Assembly: GCA_947179155.2 (NCBI GenBank)
Contig: OX359274.1
Span: 43,495,564-43,559,563, forward strand
Origin: Hedera helix
Lineage: Eukaryota; Streptophyta; Magnoliopsida; Apiales; Araliaceae
DNA length: 64,000 nucleotides
Direction of reading: 5' to 3'
The notes beneath the pieces were generated by a model that saw nothing but the letters and a program-made list of their open reading frames with translations, did not search any database and was not told where the DNA came from. Each line of letters opens with the position of its first letter. Position 1 is the first letter of the stretch. Shown piece after piece: positions 1-10,559 of this stretch. The position numbers and the translations under genes are program-made.

Positions 1-894
1 ATAATAGTAACTTAAGTTCTTATATATTACAATATAAAATTGGGATATTATATTGATTCCCTTCGATGTCGGTAAATTGGAATTCAACTTAAATGAAATA
101 GTAGATAGAAGAAATCAAATTCTCTTCTTTACTGAACTAGCTTGACCAAGTCCAGAATATAAAATATTTACAAATTAAAAAATATAGAGAGAGAGAGAGA
201 GAAGAGAAAACAAGGTCAAAACTGAAATACAACTTTTATATGATTTGATTTGAAGGAGAAAAAAAATTAAAGAGATGCACCAGTCCGTTAATTCCTGATC
301 AAGTGCTACCTATAAAATTTCAATGACATTATTACTAAGTAAATGATGGAGAGTAATCCAGTTACACGCATGCATGGGCATGGGATCGGAGCTAAAACAC
401 TAATCTTGACATACAAGGTACCACTACCACATATCATAATCCTTTAAAACAAAAAAGAAATCCATATATACTTTAATTAGTGCTTGACAAATTTTCTTAG
501 GAATTGAGATGGATCTGGTATTGAGGGTCTTGAAGATCTTTGATATGATAGTTGTTTCTTAGAAGGTTTTTTTATTTTTTTGGATACATTAGTACTATAA
601 TTAGACTGTAAGTTGTCGCTATAAACCTATAACGAGAGTCAAAACCGTCGTTATAGAACCATAATGACACTTGTCATGTAGAAATATTAAAAATTCATGT
701 GAAAATATCAGTTTTCTTAAATAATATCTAATTAGATAATTGAAATTAACGGGAGATGTTTCTAAATATATGGTTTTTATTTCATTATATGAATGTAAAA
801 GTAGGCTACTATATATATAAATATTATTTTAAATAATTTTTTGTAAAAATTATTTACAATGGACAAATAATTATTTATCATGGAACTTTTGGTC
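1..894. other. AT-rich upstream region, no gene seen
   Basis: No coding exon is visible. There is a short GA microsatellite near 185-203. Around 590-700 there is a segment with paired CCGTCGTTATAG-like and GACTGTAAGTTGTCGCTATA-like words. It resembles the small MITE at 45456-45566 and is probably a decayed relative of it. Confidence 0.4.
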
Positions 895-1265
895 CCAAAT
901 TAGGATAGGAAATACCCAGAATTGTGACGGAAATTCTTCACTTGTGAAGAGTAAAAATTAGCGCGGATTTATTTGTGACGGAGCATGCCATCTCAAATGA
1001 TTACATTTGTAATTGCTTTTGTGACGGTACTTCCATTCCAGTTATATTCATTTTTGATGACTCAGACCGTCGCAAATTAGCTGGTCATATTTAGCCAAAA
1101 AAATATTAGCTGGTCACAAATGACTTAATTGTGCCGCCTTGTGACGGATATCATTGGTGACGGGACTTAATGTTACGGATCATGTGACGGACACACAGGT
1201 GTTCTTATTTGAGACGAAACCTGCTTATTTGCGATGGAATTGTTCGTCACAATATCCTTTTTTTC
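895..1265. mobile_element. CACTA-like MITE remnant with GTGACGG motif array
   Basis: Six copies of GTGACGG or a one-base variant occur between about 925 and 1190. Related words on the other strand (CCGTCGC, TTCGTCAC) occur at the right side. Clusters of short G(T/C)GACGG-type subterminal motifs are typical of plant CACTA transposons and their MITEs. No transposase reading frame is present. The element lies about 450 bp upstream of the peroxidase gene. Exact ends and a target duplication were not found. Confidence 0.45.
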
Positions 1266-1640
1266 TAGTTGTGAAATTTTCAACTTGAATTTATGTATCC
1301 CTCTCAAAAACCTGACCATTTCTCTAGTCTTTACCAAATCGAAGATTAAGTTGCTTTCTTGGGCCCTCCTCTTTTGACAATTTTGTTAACACGACTCAAC
1401 TGCATTTCCCTAATTAGTGCCAAACACATATGAAGTACATGTCTTGCTTTAATGTACTACTACCTAGCTAGTACTTTATCTAATTTGATCAATTAACAAA
1501 ACACTAATTTATTTAGAGCATGTTTTACTTCATTTTCTCAGTTTATGCGTGAAAGTTTAATGCGTGAAAAGTCTTTGAGTTAGGCAACCTGCTGCACTAA
1601 CAAATATAGAAAAAGGAGTCAACAAATTTAATTCTCTAGC

Positions 1641-1648
1641 TATAAATA
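1641..1648 (+). promoter_or_regulatory. TATA box of the peroxidase gene
   Basis: TATAAATA lies about 70 bp upstream of the ATG at 1718. That places a transcription start around 1670 with a short leader, a normal plant arrangement. Confidence 0.6.
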
Positions 1649-1717
1649 CTACATGTTCTACACCATAATGAGCATAACATACTTCAATTCTCTCTAGCTA
1701 GTAATATTAATCAATCA

Positions 1718-3510
1718 ATGGCTTCTTCTTCTTCTATAATAATGGTGAATATAACTTTGGCTTTCCTGGTGCTCTTCGTTGGAATCTCCTCAGCTCAACT
1801 TTCACCAAATTTTTATTCCAAATCTTGTCCAGACCTTTTACCCACTGTGAAATACATGGTGCATTCCGCGATAGTTAAGGAAACTCGGATGGGCGCTTCT
1901 CTTCTTCGCTTATTCTTCCATGATTGCTTTGTTAATGTAATATTTCTTGCTCATATATTCTCTAAATCTTCAAAGTTTTAGAATTAGACTAATTACTCTA
2001 TCTTTTTTTTCTTGCTAGGTTTACTTTATTATTTGTTTTTTTCTGCATGTGCCATGCATAATTAAACCTCTAATGATTAGATATTAATAATTTGCAATTT
2101 ACCGGGCTTTAATTTCTAATTAGTTGAACATGAGAGTGAAAGACCCCACCAAAGCGGTCTTCGTCTCATGCTTTGGACTTGCATATATTTTTTATTTACA
2201 TATATAATTTATGCTTCATGGTCGATCAGTTGGTCACCATAGTCACAGCTAGGTACATATATAAATGGTTGAAATTCTTCTACCTTTTAGGGGTGTGATG
2301 GGTCAATTCTTTTAGACGACACATCTTCGTTCATAGGAGAGAAAAGGGCAACTCCAAATCTGAATTCTGCCAGAGGTTTTGATGTGGTTGACAACATTAA
2401 GTCAGCGGTAGAAAATGTGTGCCCCGGCGTTGTCTCTTGTGCTGATGTTTTGGCCATTACTGCTAGAGACTCCGTTACCATTGTAAGCCTTAATCCATAT
2501 ATTTTGAGTCCAACTTATCTATGTCTTATTAAAACTAATTTTCTAAATAAACTGAGGACTATGCATTAATATTCTGTTTAATGGTGCAAAAAAATGCAGC
2601 TTGGAGGGCCTAATTGGAATGTAAAACTTGGAAGAAGAGATGCCAGGACAGCTAGCCAACTTGCCGCTAATAACAGCATTCCACCTCCAACTTCTAACCT
2701 CAATGCCCTCATTTCAAGATATAATGGTTTTGGCCTGTCCACCAAGGACCTGGTTGCTTTATCTGGTTTGCTCTCTCTCTACCTTTGTCCCAAAATAAGA
2801 GTTCATTTTCCTTCTATTGTGTGTTCCAAAACGAGAGTTTTGTTTCTAACAATAAACTGACACGATGCTTCAAATGTTCTCTTAACGAATATGGTTAAAC
2901 TTGGATTTTATTTGGTACCAAATTCTTTTAAAATTCAGCTAGGAGAATTATATTTGGAAGGAAAAAAAAACAAACATTTTTTCTTAAGACGTATGTGTAT
3001 ATAAAATGGGACACTCACTTTGAGATGTGGGAACAAATTTTTTCAAGCAGCATGCAATTCACACCTAAACAAAGTTCACATTCTGAATCAAATGCTTGTT
3101 TTTGTTTGATTTAATTAGGAGCCCACACAATCGGGCTAGCTCGGTGCACAAATTTCAGAGCTCGAGTATACAACGAAACAAACTTGGATAGTTCATTAGC
3201 TCAGGCAAGGCAAAGTAACTGCCCAAGAACCACAGGCTCAGGGGACAACAATTTGGCACCTCTGGATCTCCAATCCCCTACATATTTTGACAATAACTAT
3301 TACAAGAACCTTGTGAACCAAAAGGGTCTTCTCCACTCGGATCAAGTACTATTTAATGGTGGTTCAACGGATTCAATTGTGAAAACATATAGTGATAGCC
3401 CAAGTAACTTTGCTGCTGATTTTGCTGCGGCCATGGTCAGGATGGGTGATATTCGCCCACTCACTGGTTCTAATGGAGAGATAAGGAAAAACTGCAGGAA
3501 GATCAATTAA
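1718..3510 (+). CDS. Class III secretory peroxidase, four exons
   Basis: Exons are 1718-1936, 2291-2482, 2600-2765 and 3119-3510, all with GT..AG introns. They join in frame to a 322-residue protein. The 192-bp and 166-bp middle exons are the classic lengths of this family. A signal peptide ends near residue 26 (ISSA/QL), so the enzyme is predicted to be secreted to the wall or apoplast, where the family oxidises phenolics using hydrogen peroxide. The distal haem site is visible as LLRLFFHDCFVN with catalytic Arg and His, followed by GCDGSILLDD. The proximal haem ligand His is in SGAHTIG, at the exon 3/4 junction. The conserved cysteines and the calcium-site DxS residues are present. No C-terminal vacuolar extension is evident: the protein ends shortly after the last Cys. 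No lesion was seen. The closest paralogue and substrate cannot be told from sequence alone. Confidence 0.95.
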
Positions 3511-3873
3511 TTAAGGGTTAAAACCAATTAATAGATATTATTTAAAGAAGGCTTCATGATTTGTGTGTGTTGTAGGATAGATTGGTTGTTTTGAATTAAT
3601 CAAGTTTTGAGTCTTTGAGGTCATCTTTTCATTTGCAAATTTGACGTAGCTATGGCGTAGTAAAGTGTTTAGTGGACTACTCGTACTTGTTTTTCTTTGA
3701 AGAGTATGTACTAAGATTTTCTTGGAAGATCATTAATTATTTCTAGTTCTTATATGTCAAAATTTTGAGTTTACATTGTTCGATGTCATCTTTAACCCGA
3801 GTGTCACTTCTTTCATCTTTTTAAATGATTTGGAGAGAGATTTTTCAAGATTTAATATCACTTGTTCCAAATT

Positions 3874-4858
3874 ATTTTTATTTTTTTTTATCAAATGCCC
3901 AAGGCAGGAATTTTATTAATCACTAGAAATTGAGTCCAATAAAGGAGAAATACAAGTAGGGACTTTCTTCAACGAATAAATTGGAAAGTTAAAGTACGAA
4001 AGATGGGCCAAATTCACCAAACCATGGGCAACTCTATTACTATTCCGTCGAACATGCATGAACCGTACCTCCATAAAATCGTTTCTCAGCAGCAAAATAT
4101 CATCCACTATAGTATCTGCATCAGAACGGAATTCCAAAGAGGACAAACTTCCCAATAATATGTGCACAATCACTTTTCACAACTTCTTTTACAAAGTCAA
4201 TATCAAGAATATAGAGCATTCCCTTTAATATTGCAATAATTTCAACAGTCTATATATTGAGAAATTACTCCAAATTTTATCCACCCCATCACACATTATC
4301 AGCACAATCTCTAACAACGAAACCAATCCCAATATATCCATTCCGCCGCACCGAAGCATCACAGTTAACTTTGACAAAATCAACAGAAGGTTTACTCCAA
4401 CTTAACTTTGACAAAATCAACAGAAGGTTTACTCCAACCTAACCGAAAAAAAGAATGAGCGATACTTGGTCCAAGTTAGAAGCCTTCCTAGCATTTATAA
4501 AGTCTGTGAGTGAAGTCAAACATCTAGATACTACACTCATGGGATTATTATCTACTGGATGGACACGGACAACAGCGTTTCTATGTTTCCAAATTCCCCA
4601 TGCTACCATTGCCAACATGCAAATCTGATCCAAGCTCCATGATTTTGTAATAGAGTCAAACCAATCAAAAAAAGATCCTTCAGCCACCTCCAGACACCGT
4701 AAGGCAAGAGGACTCGAAAACCAAACAATGGCTACAAATGGGCAGGAGACCGGTGCATGTATAATCGACTCTATCTCTAGGCCGCAACGAGGACAAACCA
4801 TATCCACTCCTAATTTTCTTTTATTCAAAAATTGTTCGAAAATAATAATTTCACACAC
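3874..4858 (-). pseudogene. LINE (non-LTR retrotransposon) 3' end, decayed
   Basis: Read on the minus strand, 4858-4439 encodes a zf-RVT-like segment (CPRCGLEIESIIHA, then AWGIWKHRN) found downstream of LINE reverse transcriptase. 4173-3916 encodes the end of the plant LINE RNase H domain (VRFMHVRRNSNRVAHGLVNLA). The frames between them are broken. An A-rich tail follows the coding end at about 3874-3890, as expected for a LINE 3' end. A 37-bp tandem duplication (4365-4438) lies in the damaged middle. The 5' side is cut off at about 4858 by copia-type sequence. Confidence 0.8.
4365..4438. repeat. 37-bp tandem duplication in the LINE remnant
   Basis: Two identical 37-bp units start at 4365 and 4402, each beginning TTAACTTTGACAAAATC. 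This is a simple local duplication inside dead coding sequence. Confidence 0.85.
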
Positions 4859-5130
4859 ACTAGAAAAATAGAGAATATATTATCACAAAGATAGTCATAT
4901 ATTTCTTGGTTACTTCAAATGAATTGAGTAGATAGGTATTTATAGAAAACTCCTAACATATATAAACCTAAATACATGAATTAACATTTAATGAAAAACA
5001 ACTCCCTAGACATATTTTCAACTAGTTACATGAACTTTTAAATACATGAACCAACAAATACATAAATATTAATTAAAACTTAAAATATGCTAAATAAAAA
5101 TACTTAATTATTTTTGGGACAAGTTTATCT
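4859..5130 (-). repeat. Probable Ty1/copia 3' LTR fragment
   Basis: This stretch lies directly downstream, on the minus strand, of the copia pol C-terminus at 5131-5258. It contains a TATA-like CTATAAATACC (minus strand) near 4935-4945, as in LTR promoters. No second LTR copy is in the window, so the boundaries are inferred. Confidence 0.4.
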
Positions 5131-5258
5131 TTCAACTCGCCCTTTTAAACTTGTCACACCAAGTGAACTCCACAATTTGCAAAATAATTCGACTTTGACT
5201 GACATTGTAAAAATATCGGCAATTTGGTCTTGAGTCTTCACAAATACAAGTTCAACTT
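5131..5258 (-). pseudogene. Ty1/copia pol C-terminus, left fragment
   Basis: On the minus strand this encodes FVKTQDQIADIFT followed by a diverged version of the LGVTSLKG ending. That is the hallmark C-terminal end of copia RNase H. It is the direct continuation of the fragment at 8966-9160. The two were separated by the insertion at 5259-8965, which is bordered on both sides by TCAACTT (5252-5258 and 8966-8972). Confidence 0.85.
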
Positions 5259-8200
5259 ATGACGCCAGACGCAGGGATAGCGATTATCCTGCAGGCTAGT
5301 TTACCAGAAAAATTCATAAGCAAAGTACACGAGAGATAGGTCCAAAAGAAACACAGAGAAAAAATTATCTAGTTCAAAGATTCAATATTTTCAATAGTAA
5401 AAAAACCCTATTTCTCTAACGCGCAAGTCGGGTTATGTAGTTAGAACATTATTGGACAGCAAGAAATAATTTTACTTTACAACCACATAAAAACCTCTGG
5501 CATATCCCTAAAAATATGTCACGTAGCTGGTCCTTATAATTTCATAACAAGTCCACGCAACAAACTTTGACAAACTCCTGAAGTTACGCCACGTGATTAG
5601 TTACATAATAAAGAAAAGAATTACTAAATCATTATTATGAAATAAAACATAATAGCCAAAACAAAATAAACTACTGAAAATAATAATGTCTTAACTGTGA
5701 CGCCCCCAAATTTAGGCCTACATAGCCCAATTTGAGACACCATAAAATACACGATTTCTATTACAAACAGTACATAGAACAGAAATACAGAACTCAATAA
5801 TATATAACTAAGTCTTCACTATTATTGCCACACTCTATACAACATGTGAAGACTACAATTTCTATCTCTCAGACCGTCACTCCATTCCCCTGCTAGACCC
5901 AACTATTCTCTCGTTTTCTGAAAAACAATGGAACAAAAGAAAGGGTGAGCTCAAATAGCCCAGTAAGAAAATATCATGACTAAGATAATGACCAATAAAT
6001 TATCATTAGTCTTCAACAGTTGAGTTCTTAATTGAATATAATAGACAATAAGCTTTATATCAAGAACTGTAGTTAAATTCTTGAATAAAATTCAGATCAA
6101 TGATAGCAGCGAAATGAGCAATCCATTAGAAAAATAATGTAGACTATGATGTCCACTCGCTTCTCTTTTAAAGAAAAATATCATCAATTTTATCATCTGA
6201 AACACAACTGGTCATGATGATACAAATTCACAATTCCTGGTCATAATCATGCAAGTCAACAGATCATCTTTGCACTACAGGCCAAAGATATTCAATATAT
6301 CGTCAACGGTCATGATTATACCAATATTCAGCCTTTCGTCATAATCATACCAGACAACAGTTCTTTTTTGTCCCCGGCAGAAGAGAACATTCACCACTTG
6401 CCCTAAAAGACACAACAATTATATCTCCTTTATCCTATCATCTGTGCCCCAGACCACAGATATTCACAACAACATGGTTCTTGATGATTAGAATAACAAC
6501 AGTGATATAGATGATGAATCAGAAGAAACAGTATGATCAATAAATATCAAAAGTTTATGATTTTTCTTTGTGCAAATTCAAATATGTCCAAATTGTCAAC
6601 ATGATGTGGACTCAAATTCAAGAATGATATTCAAGATCCACAGTTCAGAATAACGGTTAAGGTTCAATAGAAAGATTTAGAAAAATAGGAAGGCTCAGTT
6701 GAAATGATATTGGATGAAACGCAAACTATTAAAGAATATATAATCATTTCATGAAACTTTACCAATAAGAGACAAATAAGAAATGAATACAAAGAGTAAT
6801 TTACCAAACATGCGGTAGTCCGCGTAGTCAGTTATTCTCAGAAGTTAATAAGGAATGAATATAAAACGTTATTTACCAAACATGCGGTAGTCTGCATAGT
6901 CAGGTTATTTCCACAAATTAATAAGGAATGAATACGAAAGCTTATTCACCAAACATGTCGTAGTCCATGTAGTTAGGTTATTCCCACAAATGAATAAGAA
7001 AGGTTATTCACCAAACATGCGATAGTCCGCGTAGTCAGGTTATTCCCACAAATTAATACATGGAAATAAATGACACATCTTATGAGTAATGAATAAACGA
7101 TATTATTTTCGAGAATCAAAGAATAATAATTCCTTACCGTAGTAAGTTTGAATAGTGGAAGATGAAAAAGATGATATCCCTTACCTTAACACGTGACTGG
7201 ATATAAAGTTGATCAACCCATATTTTTATAATTTAATTAGTAACTACCATATATAATTTCATGGTGTATACCAATTCGTATGAAATCATCAAAAGTTATT
7301 TAATATAATAAAGTAGAATAACTTCAATATAGTTTTTAAAGAAGATAATATTTCAAAATAAATCTTCTAAAGAAAGCTTTTCAAAATGAATTTTCTAAAG
7401 GAAGACTCTTCTAAAGGAAAATTTATAAATACCGTGTGATGTGTGTGGTTACTTATATAACTTTTATAAAAAGACTTACTTGGCCAGTACTCGTACACTC
7501 ACAGATCTTCACAAATACTCAAGATGACTTTAGTACACTCAAAGAAAACTTATACAAAGAAATATTTGGAGAGTGAAAGAAAGAATAAGCAATGAAGTTT
7601 TTATGAAAAATCCTTAAGTTAAGGTCTCTATTTATAGCCAAAAATCTTATCATAAACCAAGATTTTCTAATTTAATACAAATCATATATTTCAAGATAAT
7701 GTTTAATCTATACCACTCATTTCATCTTTTAAGATTTTCTTAATCTAAATCATTCATTTAAAGATCATCTTTAATCTGTACCATTCAATTTACTTTATAT
7801 ATAAAACAACTAACTTTATATAAATCAATTAACTTTATATATAAAAATAAATAACTTTATATAATTTATTATAATAAAAACAAATAACTTTATCAATTCA
7901 ATTAGTCAACAATAATTCACAATTATTCATTATTATGACTAATTGTTATAAATGGAGTGTAGTTGGCTTTCTGAGTTTAATAAGTAGAGAAATTAACTAA
8001 TAATAGAATACAACAGTTTAATCAACATCATAAAAGAGATAACAATAATGTTGAAAATAAATAAGAAAATAGCACGTTACTATGTAATGACAATTATTGA
8101 TTCAGTAATGTGAATTACTGTGCATATGCTAGTGTGACAATTATCAGTTCAATAATATAAATTATTATGCATGTGATAATTATTGGTTCAATAAAGTCAA

Positions 8201-8965
8201 TATAGTATAATAGCCACTTTATTAGTTCAATAATATGAAATATTGTGCAATATCGTGTGCTACTGTGCAATACTGTGTGCTACTATGCAATACCGTGTGC
8301 TACTGTGCAATACCGTATGTTACTATTCTTTTACCACCGGTTATTTTAACAGTTAAAAGTGATAGTATCGTTGACTATATTTATTTAGAAAGGTTACGTA
8401 TGTCACTTTCTATATCCGACAATAATTTGTTATGGGGATCTACCAATATTTGGTTATTTCAGCGCCGTCGTACGAATCGAATATTCCCGATAAAACGAAT
8501 ATTCTCCGACAAGATAAAATTTATACAAACATTTCTTAATTTTTACTTTTGTCAATTTATTCATTTACCATTTTCAGAAGAAAATATATAAAGAAAAAAA
8601 ATTAATTTGTATTTCATAAAAGTCGGGGTCTTACATTAACAATAACGCCCGAAGCCAAAATCCAAAAAAGATATCTGAAGCCAACTGATGAAAGTGACCC
8701 CGAAGCCAAGACAAATTCCCGAGGATGTCTACTTCCGAACTCAAGCCCATTGCCGAAGTCATAAAGCTTCTGAAGCGAAGCCGAGCCCTAAAGATGGCAT
8801 CCGACCTCTTGACACAAACATTGTCTGACTCCTGAAGCTGTCCGAAGTCATCCTGAAGACATCTGATGGCATCCCGAGGACATCTTCACCTGTGTCGACC
8901 AGCCAATTCCTTGTATTGCAACGACGTCGATGTGCTCAGCATCTTCAGTCTCAAATCCTCCTACA
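5259..8965 (-). mobile_element. LTR-like element (solo LTR) splitting the copia remnant
   Basis: This is a non-coding insert of about 760 bp once the nested solo LTR at 5696-8635 is removed. Its parts are 5259-5695 and 8636-8965. Outer ends read TGACGCCAGACG (from 5260) and CTCCTACA (to 8965), giving TG..CA ends. A 7-bp direct repeat, TCAACTT, flanks it, with one extra A on the left. A diverged relative lies at about 46580-47252 in the opposite orientation; both share the terminal word containing GCCTGCAG.ATAATC and an internal ATAACCCGACTTG. No gag or pol is present. Confidence 0.65.
5691..8640 (-). mobile_element. Solo LTR of the giant-LTR family, copy A (5696-8635)
   Basis: The 2940-bp body begins TGTGACGCCCCCAAAT and ends GGGGTCTTACA. 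It is flanked by a perfect 5-bp duplication TTAAC (5691-5695 and 8636-8640). It is homologous to the LTRs at 22187-25568, 26358-29223 and 29502-32366. By comparison with the complete copy, the family reads on the minus strand, starting TGTAAGACCCCGA. Internal subrepeats include about four copies of a roughly 75-bp unit with ATGCGGTAGTCCGCGTAGTC between 6795 and 7060, and short CTACTGTGCAATACCGTG units near 8250-8330. No coding capacity. It is nested inside the LTR-like insert, which sits inside the copia remnant. Confidence 0.92.
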
Positions 8966-9160
8966 TCAACTTCTTTCTTTACAACACATTCTCTTATAAA
9001 ACGATACATAGTATCAATGTGTTTGCTTTCGTCATGAAACACCAAATTCTTAGCCAATGCAATTGCCGACTTGTTGTCGATATAAATCTTTGTTGGCTTC
9101 TTTTGTTGCAAATTAAGATCTCTTAAAAGATTTCGAAACCAAATGGCTTAACAAACACTT
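8966..9160 (-). pseudogene. Ty1/copia RNase H fragment, right part
   Basis: The minus strand encodes the copia RNase H stretch LLRDLNLQQKKPTKIYIDNK, then SAIALAKN and HIDTMYRFIRECVVKKEV. It breaks off exactly where the insert at 5259-8965 begins. Upstream coding beyond about 9160 is missing, replaced by AT-rich foldback sequence. Confidence 0.88.
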
Positions 9161-9199
9161 ATTTCACATATTTTTTTTAATTAATTTTTTTTTCTAAAT

Positions 9200-9974
9200 T
9201 AAACAAAAATAATCGCTCAGTAAAAATAAATTTAATTAAATTTTTTAAAAATAATTATTTTTATCATTGTATTAATATTATTATTAATTGCAATTAATGA
9301 CAAAAAAATTTATAAATTAAGTGCATGCATATATCAAAATTTATTTTATTCTAGGATCAATAGAGATAGAATCGTACTTTTCATGTTTTCATTTCTTTTC
9401 TATAAACAAAAAGGAACATTAATTTATCAATTGCAAGTACTGTACTTGCAAGAATGGAAACAATGAAATTTTCATTTAAAGCATATATTAATTTGAAGCA
9501 TTTTCCCTCGTGGACGAAAAATTATTAGATGTTCCTGAGGTACCTGTCATGTAGTGTCTCACACTATTCATGTATTGTCATTTCAGCACTTAAAGTAAAA
9601 TGACCCACTTTAAGTGTTGAAATAGTAGCACATGAATGGTGTGGGGTACCACGTGGCATTTAAAATGAAATGACCTACTTTAAGTACTAAAATGACAACA
9701 CATGAATAGTGTGGGACACCACGTGGTAGGTGCCCCAGAACCACTGAATAATTACTCTGCACGCCCAATCTCCAGTAGCTAAATTAGACAACAAAGAAAT
9801 CCTCTGTCAATCAAAAAAATTAGAGCGAAATAAAATTTGATTCATGCATTAATTTATATTTTTTTGTCATTAATTGCAATTAATAATATTAATACAATGA
9901 TAAACCAAAAAAAATTATTTTAAAAAAATGTAATTACATTTTTTACTGAACGATTATTTTTGTCTAATTCAGCA

Positions 9975-9985
<11 letters not shown>
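9200..9985. mobile_element. Foldback element, long imperfect palindrome
   Basis: The left arm (about 9210-9600) reappears inverted in the right arm (about 9660-9980). Both arms carry ATCATTGTATTAATATTATTA with ATTGCAATTAATGAC, CACACTATTCATGT and ACTTAAAGTA in mirror order. Near the centre are extra short hairpins built on CACTTAAAGT/ACTTTAAGTG. No ORF. The right end runs into a (TA)n tract. It fits a non-autonomous foldback DNA transposon; the superfamily was not determined. Confidence 0.7.
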
Positions 9986-10029
<44 letters not shown>

Positions 10030-10038
10030 ATATATATT
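9976..10038. repeat. (TA)n microsatellite
   Basis: A nearly pure TA dinucleotide run abuts the right end of the foldback element. Confidence 0.95.
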
Positions 10039-10559
10039 AAAGAAATTTAGTAAAGTATTTTTTAATTAAACTTTTTTTACTGAGCTATTTTTTCTTTCTA
10101 ACTCAACAAAAAAAATATTTAAAAAAAAAATTACACATCAACAATCATCTCATATAATTTTTTTTTAAATTACACATCAGCAACTACCTCAACAAATGCT
10201 AACCATGATTTGATTTTTGGATATTATAAAATAATTTTCAAGAGTACAATGGTTAATCTGTTAAAAAAATAATACGTTAGTTAAATTGATAACATTTGCA
10301 AAGTTGGTTGATTTTTTTGGTGATTAAGTCCTCTAAAAATATAAATTGATAACAAATATATTTTTCTTTCTTTTCTCTTCCAAATTCACAAACAAGGACT
10401 ATTCTTTTACATTTATATTTCTATCCAAACTCACAGACGTAGTGTTATTACTGAAGCGACCAGACGAGCAGAATTACACAAAGAATTGCCCCTTTAATAC
10501 TTTCTTGCGAGCCAAACTAAGGCTTCCAATAGTGTTTTGAGTTCCACCAAGTTGGTTAA
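10039..10559. other. Intergenic AT-rich DNA
   Basis: A/T-rich sequence with partial echoes of the foldback arms near 10070-10190 (ACTGAGCTATTTTTTCT, ACACATCA repeats). Nothing coding is supported. Confidence 0.4.
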
